Shown here: piece by piece, positions 34,701 to 42,831 of the stretch | Position numbering within the stretch: position 1 is the stretch's first letter | How the letters are laid out: each line of letters begins with the position of its first letter | DNA from: Mesoflavibacter sp037029465 | GTDB lineage: Bacteria; Bacteroidota; Bacteroidia; Flavobacteriales; Flavobacteriaceae | Length of the DNA stretch: 64,000 nt | Assembly: GCF_037029465.1 (NCBI RefSeq) | Contig: NZ_JAYMEM010000026.1 | Coordinates: forward strand, 62,001 to 126,000 | Reading direction: 5' to 3' | Made by a program: the position numbers and the translations under genes | Notes under the pieces: generated by a model | What the model was told of the DNA's origin: nothing | What the model saw: only the letters and a program-made list of their open reading frames with translations | Databases searched by the model: none

Positions 34701-35040
34701 TTTTAATTTACAACCAGGTGAATATGCAGTATATGTAAAGGATAATAATGGATGTGGTATTATAGATGAAGATGTTTATCTGCTAAATTATCCTAAGTTT
34801 TTTACTCCAAATGGTGATGATATAAATGAATTTTGGCAGATAAAATTTGCAAGTCTTGAACCAGATTTAGAAGTTTTTATATTTGATAGATATGGAAAAC
34901 TTTTAAAACAATTAGGTAGTCAAGACGCTGGTTGGGATGGTACTTATAATGGTAATACTATGCCAACCAACGACTATTGGTTTGTTGTAAACAGAGCAAA
35001 TGGTCTGACTTACAAAGGACATTTTACGTTAAAACGATAA
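31777..35040 (+). CDS. Large T9SS type B (CHU_C) secreted adhesin-like protein
   Basis: 1087 residues with a signal peptide (1-23, ending SAFAQ) and a C-terminal gliding-motility-type sorting domain: KFFTPNGDDINEFWQI, then VFIFDRYGKLLKQLG and a final FTLKR. This is the type B T9SS signal (CHU_C). Between them lie beta-sandwich repeats of roughly 95 residues; three consecutive units each begin with a similar pattern (SAPSGFDPSDY, SAPSSFPETLPF, AAPSAFAETIPF) and end near AGDYVVTVVDNCG-like motifs. One Ig-like unit later reads YICPDGTATLIADFG. No catalytic motif, so a surface adhesin or matrix protein is the best guess. A hairpin-forming element (33333-33348) sits in one repeat. Confidence 0.88.
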   Translation: MCKVKRIICFFIFFLLAQWSAFAQLPDFNLTVTTTDETCSGNGALAMSVSNTEAGVTITYSLFLLPDSTNPIAETTTSSFNSLPSGNYIVVATQTLGSDENSQQQEVTINDVTTTLDYDISHSTTSNCDEFGTITVNILSGNPVSYEIISGPQTVAPQTSNIFTGLPQGTYIVRVYDDCDNALSKTYTMLLDINDLEIGEVALPIVYDNCDEANVEISIDAAENTTIIYPLSVTLTVYPPDGSTEIVFNQNITSGDDLNFTINQLIPLFGADSFDVNVLIVDSCGLVFESDQIVNPNPKVNLTTTEEFCGEFLNVAINNYLPPFTLSFTSAPSGFDPSDYNESYPGPFTQDDGTIIFGFEENPVPTGMYTVEVVDACNRVGAGTIFVDEVVVEPLVITSNSGCTANSGIIEIRIPEREVITATIISAPSSFPETLPFNTDEFIVGDILTIQDNNLPAGDYVVTVVDNCGVEYTLDANIPVFQFQGLNVLTLPNCETETGYLNLSSNHGQLSEIIIVAAPSAFAETIPFDATSLLDGNGNLFMNNLPVGDYQFESTDTCNFDYTTNVTINSYTSNPFAYTLTRNCGSFDVTINDLDQTVTNQTYWLQYYFEENEVWGHPNTGVAYTEGDIPNSTTAIEIENMETLYNIFLTGDFRLIKVFQSINSENPDVYCLDQFANFTVYSDLVISGVYNLNCSSGGNPSDVVVEAIGVAPFNYSIISPITIDNGSNNIFSGLPNGTYEIKVEDACGSIENITVNLENLLPLVRANTPDNFTICKDDGVAQEVFQLDTQNEQILGNQNPNNYTITYHLSQSDADSGNNPLPNQFTNNTNPQTVYARVVHNNLALCHATTSFQIYVGQVPVLSEEETVYICPDGTATLIADFGFDAYLWSTEETTQSITVDQAGTYTVTIIDEIGDFYCESTKSYQVINSEPATIESIEISDWTANNNTIAVMVSGSGNYVYSLDGINYQTQNTFFNLQPGEYAVYVKDNNGCGIIDEDVYLLNYPKFFTPNGDDINEFWQIKFASLEPDLEVFIFDRYGKLLKQLGSQDAGWDGTYNGNTMPTNDYWFVVNRANGLTYKGHFTLKR
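33333..33348. repeat. GC-rich hairpin element inside the CHU_C gene
   Basis: TTCCGCTTTCGCGGAA is a 6-bp stem with a 4-base loop, GC-rich in an AT-rich gene, read in frame as part of PSAFAET. The aligned position in the preceding protein repeat reads PSSFPET from unrelated codons. It resembles short palindromic repeats I know from flavobacterial genomes; only one copy is in this window. Confidence 0.45.
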
Positions 35041-35044
35041 ACGC

Positions 35045-35623
35045 CTATCTGCTTCTTCTTTTTTGAGCTCTTAAAGATCCACCTTGACCATAATGTTGCT
35101 TAGGCATTTGCGCTTGCTTCATGTTTTGCTTCATCATTTTGATTTGCTCAGTAAGCATACCTTGTTTGTCAAGTTTTTGTGCTTCGGCAAGTAGCTTTGT
35201 AGCTTCTTGTTTTCTTCGCTTAGAAAAAGCAATACCAGCTAAGTTTAATTTAGCCATAGCCATATCATGATCCATTGACAATCCTAAGCTTACCGCTTTT
35301 TTAAAATAGCGCTCGGCTTCATTAACATTATCTTGAGACACCATTATCCCGTGTAAAAAGTTGTAATAACCTTGTTGCTTTTTTACTAAAGCAGCCTCAG
35401 GGTTTTTAATTTTATCAAGCCATTTTTTTGCACCGTCAAAATCTTGTTTTCTAAGACGTAAAAAGGCTAGAAGGATAAATTCATTTTTAAAATATAAAAA
35501 CAGAAATACTAAAGAAAGTAAAAGGTACATGATACCATTTCCTATTTCGCCATCAATAAATTGCCAGATTGCAACTCCAAATATTCCTACCGCTAATATT
35601 AGTTTAAAAATTTTATTGTACAT
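35045..35623 (-). CDS. Membrane protein with TPR-like region
   Basis: 192 residues. Two transmembrane helices lie at about 7-23 and 29-57. A cytoplasmic or periplasmic helical part follows with TPR-like pairs (GYYNFLHGIMVSQDNVNEAE, then AMAKLNLAGIAFSKRRKQEA). The tail is basic and Met/Gln-rich (MKQNMKQAQMPKQ, ending RRSR). It starts 4 bp after the stop of the DUF6263 gene, so the two are an operon. Its stop lies 4 bp from the end of the convergent CHU_C gene, with no terminator between. Function unknown; TPR regions usually mediate protein contacts. Confidence 0.7.
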   Translation of the reverse strand: MYNKIFKLILAVGIFGVAIWQFIDGEIGNGIMYLLLSLVFLFLYFKNEFILLAFLRLRKQDFDGAKKWLDKIKNPEAALVKKQQGYYNFLHGIMVSQDNVNEAERYFKKAVSLGLSMDHDMAMAKLNLAGIAFSKRRKQEATKLLAEAQKLDKQGMLTEQIKMMKQNMKQAQMPKQHYGQGGSLRAQKRRSR

Positions 35624-35627
35624 GTTT

Positions 35628-36512
35628 TTATTTAAAAGGTTTATATGTTGTTGTTGAAATTATTGTTGTAGGGATTTCTACACTTTCCATGCCTTGCATA
35701 ATAGAAATTCCTTTTGCTGTAGATGTAATTTTAGCATCTATTGTCCAACCCGTAACTTTATCTGAAGTAATTTCAGACTGCTGTGTTCCTTTAAGAATCA
35801 TAGTTAGGTTTTCTTCTTGAGATGTTAGAGCGATATCACTATTGCAAGAAATATTTAAATTTTCATCTACGCTATCTAATTGCCAAGTATTATCGGCTTT
35901 CATGTCTCCTTTAAATTTGTTTTGCCAAGAGTCGCCAATATTTACAGTTTTATCAGGATACATGTAAGTAAATTGACCAAGACTTTCAATTAAACTTTCT
36001 CCGCCAAACTCTTTTCGCATAGATTCTCTCATAACTTCCATTGTAAAGCTATCTAATCCTAAGTCGTTAATCATGTTGTTAATTAAGTCTTCTGTACCAA
36101 CTAAACTTACAATTTTTCCTGTTTTTAGCATGTTAATTTCTAAAGCAGTTTCGGTTAACCCTTTAAAAATTTTTCCTTCTACATCATCTTCACTAATTTC
36201 TTTTCTTGTATCAACATCAAAAATAGGACCTGCTAAATTAGAAGTAGTTTTCATAAAAAATGAATCATACTTAAAGTTAATAATATAAGAGCTATCTGTC
36301 TCTTTTTTGATGTGAAACAGATAATCTCCAACAAGATTATTAATAATTTTATGTTCTTGATCATTCATTTTTTGAACAATTTCTTGCTCAGAAACCTGAG
36401 TAATCTTTAAGGTGTCACCAACATTTAAGTTATATCCAAGATAGTGTTGTGCTTGTGTAACACTAGTAAAACCTATCAAAAGGACTAATAAAAATAATTT
36501 TTTAAAGGACAT
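35628..36512 (-). CDS. DUF6263-like secreted protein
   Basis: 294 residues with a signal peptide (1-21, ending VTQAQ). The rest is predicted beta-rich: YNLNVGDTLKITQVSEQEI, FGGESLIESLGQFTYMYPD and KTVNIGDSWQNKF recall the Bacteroidetes DUF6263 family, whose function is not known. No lipobox and no T9SS domain, so probably periplasmic. It is upstream of and nearly abuts the TPR membrane protein gene (4 bp). Family call from recalled pattern, moderate certainty. Confidence 0.65.
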   Translation of the reverse strand: MSFKKLFLLVLLIGFTSVTQAQHYLGYNLNVGDTLKITQVSEQEIVQKMNDQEHKIINNLVGDYLFHIKKETDSSYIINFKYDSFFMKTTSNLAGPIFDVDTRKEISEDDVEGKIFKGLTETALEINMLKTGKIVSLVGTEDLINNMINDLGLDSFTMEVMRESMRKEFGGESLIESLGQFTYMYPDKTVNIGDSWQNKFKGDMKADNTWQLDSVDENLNISCNSDIALTSQEENLTMILKGTQQSEITSDKVTGWTIDAKITSTAKGISIMQGMESVEIPTTIISTTTYKPFK

Positions 36513-36580
36513 AAAAGCATTGTTTTATTTGCTTTTGCAAAGAAACTAAAATTTTATTGAAAAATATTTTTAATTTTAGG

Positions 36581-36611
36581 TTTGTCAAATTAAAAACCCT
36601 TTGTATATTTG
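36581..36611 (+). promoter_or_regulatory. rpmH promoter, perfect Bacteroidetes consensus
   Basis: TTTG (36581-36584), 19 bp, TATATTTG (36604-36611). The start of transcription would leave a leader of about 65 nt before rpmH. Confidence 0.85.
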
Positions 36612-36683
36612 CGCTCAGTTTTGGAGATTTCAAAACCAGAATTATATTAAAAATTACATTTTCAGATTTAAAGATAATATACA

Positions 36684-36845
36684 ATGAGTAAAAGAACGTT
36701 TCAACCATCGAAAAGAAAAAGAAGAAACAAGCATGGTTTTAGAGAAAGAATGGCTTCTGCTAATGGTAGAAAAGTATTAGCGCGTCGTCGTGCTAAAGGA
36801 AGAAAGAAATTATCTGTTTCATCTGAAACTAGACATAAAAAATAA
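36684..36845 (+). CDS. rpmH: 50S ribosomal protein L34
   Basis: 53-residue basic protein beginning MSKRTFQPSKRKRRNKHGFR and containing RMASANGRKVLARRRAKGRK, the invariant L34 core. It is a short gene that is easily missed. It has its own strong promoter (36581-36611) and terminator (36869-36900). In many bacteria rpmH is next to rnpA and dnaA; here it is followed by carB, which is usual in flavobacteria. Binds 23S rRNA in the large subunit. Confidence 0.98.
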   Translation: MSKRTFQPSKRKRRNKHGFRERMASANGRKVLARRRAKGRKKLSVSSETRHKK

Positions 36846-36868
36846 TGATTAACAATTGTTAATATTTT

Positions 36869-36900
36869 AAAGGCGTTGCTTAGGTGTAACGCCTTTTTTT
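36869..36900 (+). terminator. rpmH terminator
   Basis: AAAGGCGTT / AACGCCTTT hairpin with a 7-T run, 23 bp after the rpmH stop and before the carB promoter box. Confidence 0.85.
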
Positions 36901-36915
36901 GTATCTAATTATCAC

Positions 36916-36923
36916 TATTTTTG
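36916..36923 (+). promoter_or_regulatory. carB -7 box
   Basis: TATTTTTG, 25 bp before the carB ATG, just after the rpmH terminator. Confidence 0.55.
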
Positions 36924-36948
36924 AAAACCAAAAACAACACATAATAAA

Positions 36949-39801
36949 ATGCCTAAAAATTCTAAATTAAAATCTATCCTTATTATTGGTTCTGGTCCAA
37001 TTATTATTGGTCAAGCATGTGAATTTGATTACTCAGGCTCACAAGCATTAAGATCTTTAAGAGAGGAAGGAATCGAAACTATTTTAATTAACTCTAACCC
37101 AGCAACTATCATGACTGATCCAAAAATGGCAGATCATGTGTACTTGCTTCCTCTTAATACAAAGTCTATTGTTAAAATATTAAAAGAGCATCCTCAAATA
37201 GATGCTGTTTTACCAACAATGGGAGGACAAACAGCGCTTAACCTTTGTATTGAAGCAGACGAAAAAGGTATTTGGGAAGACTTTGGAGTAGAAATTATCG
37301 GTGTTAATATTGATGCCATTAACATTACAGAAGACAGAGAAAAGTTTAGAGAGTTAATGTTAAAAATAGGTGTTGGTATGGCACCTCAAGCAACAGCAAC
37401 TTCATTTTTAAAAGGTAAAGAAATAGCTCAAGAATTTGGTTTTCCGTTATGTATTAGAGCATCATTTACCTTAGGAGGAGCAGGAGCAGCGATTGTTTAT
37501 GACGAAAAAGAATTTGACGACGCTCTTACCCGTGGTTTAGAAGTATCTCCAATACATGAGGTGATGATTGATAAGGCTATGATGGGTTGGAAAGAATATG
37601 AGCTTGAGCTTTTAAGAGATAAAAATGATAATGTTGTAATTATCTGTACGATTGAAAATATGGATCCAATGGGAATCCATACCGGAGACTCAATTACTGT
37701 CGCGCCAGCTATGACACTTTCTGATAAAACATTTCAGAAAATGCGTGATATGGCAATAAAAATGATGCGTAGTATTGGTGATTTTGCAGGTGGTTGTAAC
37801 GTACAATTTGCTGTAAGTCCGGATGAACGTGAAGAAATTATCGCAATTGAAATTAATCCACGTGTATCTCGTTCGTCTGCATTAGCAAGTAAAGCAACAG
37901 GATATCCAATTGCAAAAATAGCTGCTAAATTAGCTATAGGATATCATTTAGACGAACTTCAAAACCAAATTACAAAATCTACTTCTGCTTTATTCGAGCC
38001 AACATTAGATTATGTAATCGTAAAAATACCACGTTGGAACTTTGATAAATTTGAAGGATCAGATCGTACTTTAGGTCTTCAAATGAAAGCGGTAGGAGAA
38101 GTAATGGGGATTGGTAGATCTTTTCAAGAAGCCTTACATAAAGCTACCCAATCTCTAGAAATTAAAAGAAATGGTTTAGGAGCAGATGGTAAAGGATATA
38201 AAAACTATGACCAGATTATAGATAAACTAACTAACGCAAGTTGGGATAGAGTATTTGTAATTTATGACGCTATCCAAATGGGTATTCCTCTAAGTCGTAT
38301 TCACGAAATCACAAAAATTGATATGTGGTTTTTACGTCAATATGAAGAGTTGTATCAATTAGAAAAAGAAATTTCCACATATACAATAGACACGATAGAA
38401 AAAGACCTATTATTAGAAGCTAAACAAAAAGGATATGGTGATAGACAAATAGCACACATGCTTAATTGTTTAGAAAGTCAAGTGTATAATAAACGTGATG
38501 AATTAGGTGTAAATCGTGTGTACAAGTTAGTAGATACTTGTGCTGCCGAGTTTGAGGCAAAAACACCTTATTACTATTCTACATTTGAAAATGATGTAGA
38601 AACCGTAGATGGGACACGTTTACCAGATAATGAAAGTGTAGTTTCGGACAAGAAAAAAATTATTGTTTTAGGATCTGGACCTAACAGAATTGGTCAAGGA
38701 ATAGAGTTTGATTATTGTTGCGTTCATGGTGTGTTAGCTGCTGCAGAATGTGGTTACGAAACCATCATGATTAACTGTAATCCAGAAACAGTATCTACCG
38801 ATTTTGATACTGCAGACAAGCTTTACTTCGAGCCAGTATTTTGGGAGCATATCTACGATATTATTCGTCATGAAAAGCCAGAAGGCGTTATCGTTCAATT
38901 AGGTGGTCAAACAGCATTAAAACTTGCAGAAAAACTATCTAAGTATGGTATTAAGATTTTAGGGACAAGCTATGAAGCATTAGATTTAGCAGAAGACAGA
39001 GGAAGTTTTTCTAAATTATTAAAAGAAAACAATATACCTTATCCTAAGTTTGATATTGCCGAAACAGCAGAAGAAGCGCTTAAAGTCGCAGATCAATTAG
39101 ATTTTCCAATCTTAGTGCGTCCATCTTATGTATTAGGAGGACAAGGAATGAAAATTGTGATCAATAAAAAAGAATTAGAAGAACACGTTGTAGATTTGTT
39201 ACGTAGTATTCCTAATAACAAATTATTATTAGACCACTATTTAGATGGTGCAATAGAAGCAGAAGCAGATGCTATTTGTGATGGAGAAAATGTGTACATT
39301 ATTGGTATAATGGAACATATAGAACCATGTGGAATTCACTCTGGTGATAGTAATGCAACCTTGCCACCTTTCAATTTAGGTGACTTAGTAATGCAACAGA
39401 TAAAAGATCATACAAAAAAGATCGCATTAGCATTAAATACAGTAGGATTAATCAATATTCAGTTCGCAGTAAAAGATGATGTAGTTTACATTATTGAAGC
39501 TAATCCACGTGCATCTCGTACGGTACCATTTATTGCAAAAGCTTACGGAGAACCTTACGTAAACTATGCGACTAAAGTAATGTTGGGTGAGAAAAAAGTA
39601 ACAGACTTTGACTTTAATCCGCAACTTGATGGATACGCTATAAAACAACCAGTATTCTCGTTTAATAAATTCCCTAATGTAAATAAGCAATTAGGTCCAG
39701 AAATGAAGAGTACAGGAGAAAGTATCTTATTTATTGATAGTCTTAAAGACGATGAGTTTTACGATTTATACGCTAGACGTAAAATGTATTTAAGTAAGTA
39801 A
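36949..39801 (+). CDS. carB: Carbamoyl-phosphate synthase large subunit lacking the C-terminal regulatory domain
   Basis: 950 residues; makes carbamoyl phosphate for pyrimidines and arginine with the CarA glutaminase, which is not in this window. Two ATP-grasp halves are visible: the first opens with ILIIGSGPIIIGQACEFDYS and the second with IVLGSGPNRIGQGIEFDYC. Catalytic stretches EINPRVSRSSALASKATGY and EANPRASRTVPFIAKAYG are intact. The usual CarB is about 1070 residues; this one ends soon after PEMKSTGESILFIDSLKDDE, so the methylglyoxal-synthase-like allosteric domain (UMP, IMP or ornithine binding) is missing. There is a clean stop and no frameshift remnant downstream. Confidence 0.96.
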   Translation: MPKNSKLKSILIIGSGPIIIGQACEFDYSGSQALRSLREEGIETILINSNPATIMTDPKMADHVYLLPLNTKSIVKILKEHPQIDAVLPTMGGQTALNLCIEADEKGIWEDFGVEIIGVNIDAINITEDREKFRELMLKIGVGMAPQATATSFLKGKEIAQEFGFPLCIRASFTLGGAGAAIVYDEKEFDDALTRGLEVSPIHEVMIDKAMMGWKEYELELLRDKNDNVVIICTIENMDPMGIHTGDSITVAPAMTLSDKTFQKMRDMAIKMMRSIGDFAGGCNVQFAVSPDEREEIIAIEINPRVSRSSALASKATGYPIAKIAAKLAIGYHLDELQNQITKSTSALFEPTLDYVIVKIPRWNFDKFEGSDRTLGLQMKAVGEVMGIGRSFQEALHKATQSLEIKRNGLGADGKGYKNYDQIIDKLTNASWDRVFVIYDAIQMGIPLSRIHEITKIDMWFLRQYEELYQLEKEISTYTIDTIEKDLLLEAKQKGYGDRQIAHMLNCLESQVYNKRDELGVNRVYKLVDTCAAEFEAKTPYYYSTFENDVETVDGTRLPDNESVVSDKKKIIVLGSGPNRIGQGIEFDYCCVHGVLAAAECGYETIMINCNPETVSTDFDTADKLYFEPVFWEHIYDIIRHEKPEGVIVQLGGQTALKLAEKLSKYGIKILGTSYEALDLAEDRGSFSKLLKENNIPYPKFDIAETAEEALKVADQLDFPILVRPSYVLGGQGMKIVINKKELEEHVVDLLRSIPNNKLLLDHYLDGAIEAEADAICDGENVYIIGIMEHIEPCGIHSGDSNATLPPFNLGDLVMQQIKDHTKKIALALNTVGLINIQFAVKDDVVYIIEANPRASRTVPFIAKAYGEPYVNYATKVMLGEKKVTDFDFNPQLDGYAIKQPVFSFNKFPNVNKQLGPEMKSTGESILFIDSLKDDEFYDLYARRKMYLSK

Positions 39802-39886
39802 TAAAACTGCTAAACAAGTTTTAATTAATTGGTAATCAGTTGTTTTTAAGTTTGTTTTTGTATATTTAATAATAAAAAAACAAACT

Positions 39887-40525
39887 ATGATGAAAAAACT
39901 ACTCTTAATTTTAACTTGTTTAGCAACTTTTAGTATTGCTGCTCAAACGCAAACGGTAACTATAGATTGGTCTTTTGGATCAAATTCTGATGTTACGCCA
40001 ACAACAGATCCTACCAACGCAGATCGAACAATTGAAGTTGGAGATACCGTAATTTGGAATTATTACGCAACAGGAACCCATACTGTAACAAGTTCTTCTG
40101 GAAGTACCGAAACTTGGGATAGTGGTTTTATCTCTTCTGGAGCAGGAGTAACTTACCAAAGAACTTTTACTTCGGTTGGGACAAATCCTTACGTATGTAC
40201 GCCACATAGTGGTAATATGTACGGCGTTATTACTGTTGTACCAGAAGGTTCTTTAAGTGTTTCTACTTTTGAAGAAGCATCAAAAAAAATCAGTATTTAT
40301 CCAAATCCAGCATCAAATCAATTAAATATAAATCTTCCATCTCTTTTAGAAGGTGAATATACTATTGATGTATTTAATGTTTTAGGAAAGAAGATTTTTA
40401 GCAAAAACACTTCAGGTCAAAATAATAAAATACCTGTTTTAGATTGGGATGATGGTGTTTATTTAATCAAAATAACTTCTGAAAAGGAAGGAAAATCAAT
40501 CACCAAAAAGTTTGTAAAGATTTAA
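39887..40525 (+). CDS. Secreted cupredoxin (plastocyanin-like) with T9SS type A domain
   Basis: 212 residues. Signal peptide 1-19 (ends SIAAQ). A type 1 copper domain spans about 22-118: the ligands fit His65 (TGTHTVT), then Cys104, His107 and Met111 in YVCTPHSGNMYG, the CxxHxxxM pattern of plastocyanin/azurin-like proteins. The C-terminal 80 residues are a type A T9SS signal (ISIYPNPASNQLNI, then DWDDGVYLIKI and ending KKFVKI). So a blue-copper electron carrier is exported to the cell surface or medium. Redox partner unknown. Monocistronic, ending at a terminator shared with the thioesterase gene. Confidence 0.9.
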   Translation: MMKKLLLILTCLATFSIAAQTQTVTIDWSFGSNSDVTPTTDPTNADRTIEVGDTVIWNYYATGTHTVTSSSGSTETWDSGFISSGAGVTYQRTFTSVGTNPYVCTPHSGNMYGVITVVPEGSLSVSTFEEASKKISIYPNPASNQLNINLPSLLEGEYTIDVFNVLGKKIFSKNTSGQNNKIPVLDWDDGVYLIKITSEKEGKSITKKFVKI

Positions 40526-40556
40526 AAAAAAAGCCTCAATTAATGAGGCTTTTTTT
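40524..40556. terminator. Bidirectional terminator
   Basis: AAGCCTCA / TGAGGCTT hairpin with A and T runs; it overlaps the stops of the cupredoxin gene (+) and the thioesterase gene (-). Confidence 0.88.
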
Positions 40557-41118
40557 AATTAGATTGATCTGGTAATTCAATTCTGACTTTATATTTTTCT
40601 AATAGTGGTAAGTAATCTATATGAGAAAAGTCTTCGCTGTCAAATTCACTTTGACGTTGTTTTTTAGTTTCCATACGTTTAATGGCTTTTAAAAAACGTT
40701 TGACTTCATTCATATCATTTAAAATTAAACCAGGTACTTTTTTAGAGTCGCCACTTTCATCTTTTGCAACCATGGTAAAGTAAGACGAGTTGCAATGTTT
40801 TACAGCACCAGTTTGTATGTTTTCTGCTTCAACCCTTATACCAACAACCATAGAGGTGTTACCTACAAAATTTACGGATGCTTTCATGGTAACAAGTTCG
40901 CCAATTTCAATTGGATTTAAAAAGTCAACAGTATCTACACTTGCAGTGACACAGTAGGTTTCTGAGTGTTTTGAAGCACAAGCAAACGCAATTTGATCCA
41001 TTAAATTTAAAATGTAACCACCATGTATTTTTCCTCCAAAATTAGAGTGTGAAGGTTGCATTAATTGCGAAATACTTACACGTGATGCATCTGCTTTTTT
41101 AAAGGATTTATTGCTCAT
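40555..41118 (-). CDS. Acyl-CoA thioesterase, hotdog fold (YciA-like)
   Basis: 187 residues. The N-terminal hotdog domain shows FGGKIHGGYILNLMDQIAFA, with the conserved HGG and the following Asp helix of YciA/BACH thioesterases. TVDFLNPIEIGELVTMKASV is the second conserved strand. Hydrolyses acyl-CoA to free acid and CoA in the cytoplasm; chain preference unknown. A C-terminal extension of about 50 residues is basic and unlike YciA. It overlaps the upstream small membrane protein gene by 4 bp, and rmuC precedes that, forming a three-gene transcript. Confidence 0.88.
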   Translation of the reverse strand: MSNKSFKKADASRVSISQLMQPSHSNFGGKIHGGYILNLMDQIAFACASKHSETYCVTASVDTVDFLNPIEIGELVTMKASVNFVGNTSMVVGIRVEAENIQTGAVKHCNSSYFTMVAKDESGDSKKVPGLILNDMNEVKRFLKAIKRMETKKQRQSEFDSEDFSHIDYLPLLEKYKVRIELPDQSN

Positions 41119-41366
41119 AGTTTATTTTGTATTATGATATTTTCAGTATCATTTTTAATGTAAAACCCAAATACAATAAAAATTAAACCAAATATTAAGG
41201 ATCCAATCATTAAAATTGATTCTAAATCAGGGTTTTTAGAAACTAAATTAGGTTGAAAAAAGGTTTGTAAACCTATTGATAACAAACCAGCTCCAGCTAT
41301 AAATAAAAAAAGATATTTAGCTCTTAATGTCCATTTGTAAATTATATTTTGGGTGCGTTCTGTCAT
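41115..41366 (-). CDS. Small two-TM membrane protein
   Basis: 83 residues with two transmembrane helices (about 14-31, LFLFIAGAGLLSIGL, and 47-67, ILMIGSLIFGLIFIVFGFYI). The family is not recognised. It overlaps the thioesterase start by 4 bp and lies 8 bp after the rmuC stop, so it is expressed with both. Coding status is supported by tight spacing and composition, function unknown. Confidence 0.65.
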   Translation of the reverse strand: MTERTQNIIYKWTLRAKYLFLFIAGAGLLSIGLQTFFQPNLVSKNPDLESILMIGSLIFGLIFIVFGFYIKNDTENIIIQNKL

Positions 41367-41374
41367 TAAGTTAG

Positions 41375-42760
41375 TTAATCATCGTTATTAGCGCGTTTTA
41401 CAATATTTTCTGGTAACGATTTTTTTGCTTTAGCACCTAATTTTTTAATTTTTTCTACGCTGGTAATTAAGTTTCCTCGTCCTTCTACTAACTTATTCAT
41501 AGCAGACGAGTAGTCTTTTTTAGCATCATCTAATTTTTTGCCAACTCCAGTTAAATCTTTTACTAAACCTTCAAATTTATCATATAAAGCACCAGCTTGA
41601 CGTGCAATTTCTATGGCGTTTTGTTGTTGTTTTTCGTTATTCCACATGCTGTCTACCGTTCTTAAAGTAGCAAGTAGTGTAGATGGTGTTACGATAACGA
41701 TGTTTTTCTCGAAAGCTTTGTTGTAAAGCGTGTTGTCTTCATTTAAAGCAATAGCAAATGCTGGCTCTATCGGAATAAAAAGTAACACAAAATCTGGCGA
41801 TTCTATATCGTATAAATCTTGATAATTCTTTTCAGAAAGTTGCTCGATATGCTTTTTAATCGAATTTAAATGTGCTTTAAGGTAAATAGCACGTTCGTCT
41901 TCTTCTGCATTAACATAACGCTCATAATCGGTTAAAGACACTTTACTATCTATAATCATTTTTTTGTTGTCTGGTAAGTGTAAAACCACATCGGGTAATA
42001 CACGTGTACCGTCAGGACGCGCAAAACTTTGCTGTACAAAATACTCGCGGTCTTTTTCTAAACCAGATTTTTCAAGAACGCGTTCTAAAACTAATTCGCC
42101 CCAATTTCCTTGCATTTTACTATCACCTTTTAAAGCTCTAGTTAGGTTTGTGGCTTCTTTAGTCATTTGTTGATTTAGGTCTTTTAAACCTAATAATTGC
42201 TCTTTTAAAGCACTATGCATACTAATACTTTCTTTTTGAGTGTCTTCTACTTTTTTCTCAAACGTCTGTATTTTTTCTTGTAACGGATTTAAAATATTCT
42301 TGATATTTTCTTTATTCTGCTCAGTGAATTTATTTGACTTTTCTTCAAGAATTTTGTTTGCCAATAACTCAAAATCTTTACGTAATTGCTCTTGTTGCTG
42401 CGCTAACTCTTCATCACGTTTTAAGTTTAGTTGTTGAAGATTGTCATATTCTGTATTACGTCTGGTTAATTCTGCGTTTAAAAATTCTTTTTCGCGTCTA
42501 ATGTCTTCACGCTCGTTTTCGGTTTTTGAAATTTGTTGACGTAATTCATTTAATTGAAGATTAAATGTCTCATTTTGTCTTTGGTTTTCACTATCGTGAA
42601 AGGCTTTAAACTCGTTAAATTGTTGTTGCAAATTGGTATTGCGTTCTTCTAGTGTGCTTTTTTCACTTTTACTTTTTAGTTTAGTAAAAAGCATACCTAA
42701 ATAACCGCCAATAGCTGCCGAAATTAGTATTGCTATAATAAGAATGATGTTATCGCTCAT
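41375..42760 (-). CDS. rmuC: DNA recombination protein RmuC
   Basis: 461 residues. An N-terminal membrane helix (about 4-22, IILIIAILISAAIGGYLGML) leads into a long coiled coil (about 30-190). The RmuC domain follows, with MQGNWGELVLERVLEKSGL, RVLPDVVLHLPDNKKMIIDSK (the nuclease-fold D..D/E-x-K pattern) and the segment DFVLLFIPIEPAFAIAL. RmuC limits inversions of short repeats and belongs to the PD-(D/E)xK-like nucleases. Preceded by a TATCTTTG box (42786-42779). First gene of a transcript with the small membrane protein and thioesterase genes. Confidence 0.94.
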   Translation of the reverse strand: MSDNIILIIAILISAAIGGYLGMLFTKLKSKSEKSTLEERNTNLQQQFNEFKAFHDSENQRQNETFNLQLNELRQQISKTENEREDIRREKEFLNAELTRRNTEYDNLQQLNLKRDEELAQQQEQLRKDFELLANKILEEKSNKFTEQNKENIKNILNPLQEKIQTFEKKVEDTQKESISMHSALKEQLLGLKDLNQQMTKEATNLTRALKGDSKMQGNWGELVLERVLEKSGLEKDREYFVQQSFARPDGTRVLPDVVLHLPDNKKMIIDSKVSLTDYERYVNAEEDERAIYLKAHLNSIKKHIEQLSEKNYQDLYDIESPDFVLLFIPIEPAFAIALNEDNTLYNKAFEKNIVIVTPSTLLATLRTVDSMWNNEKQQQNAIEIARQAGALYDKFEGLVKDLTGVGKKLDDAKKDYSSAMNKLVEGRGNLITSVEKIKKLGAKAKKSLPENIVKRANNDD

Positions 42761-42778
42761 TTAAAACATTGATTTTTT

Positions 42779-42786
42779 CAAAGATA
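42779..42786 (-). promoter_or_regulatory. rmuC -7 box
   Basis: TATCTTTG on the minus strand, 19 bp before the rmuC ATG. Confidence 0.6.
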
Positions 42787-42831
42787 AAATAAAGTTACAA
42801 GTTGAAATCTACAAGTTGAAAGTTTTCTCAA

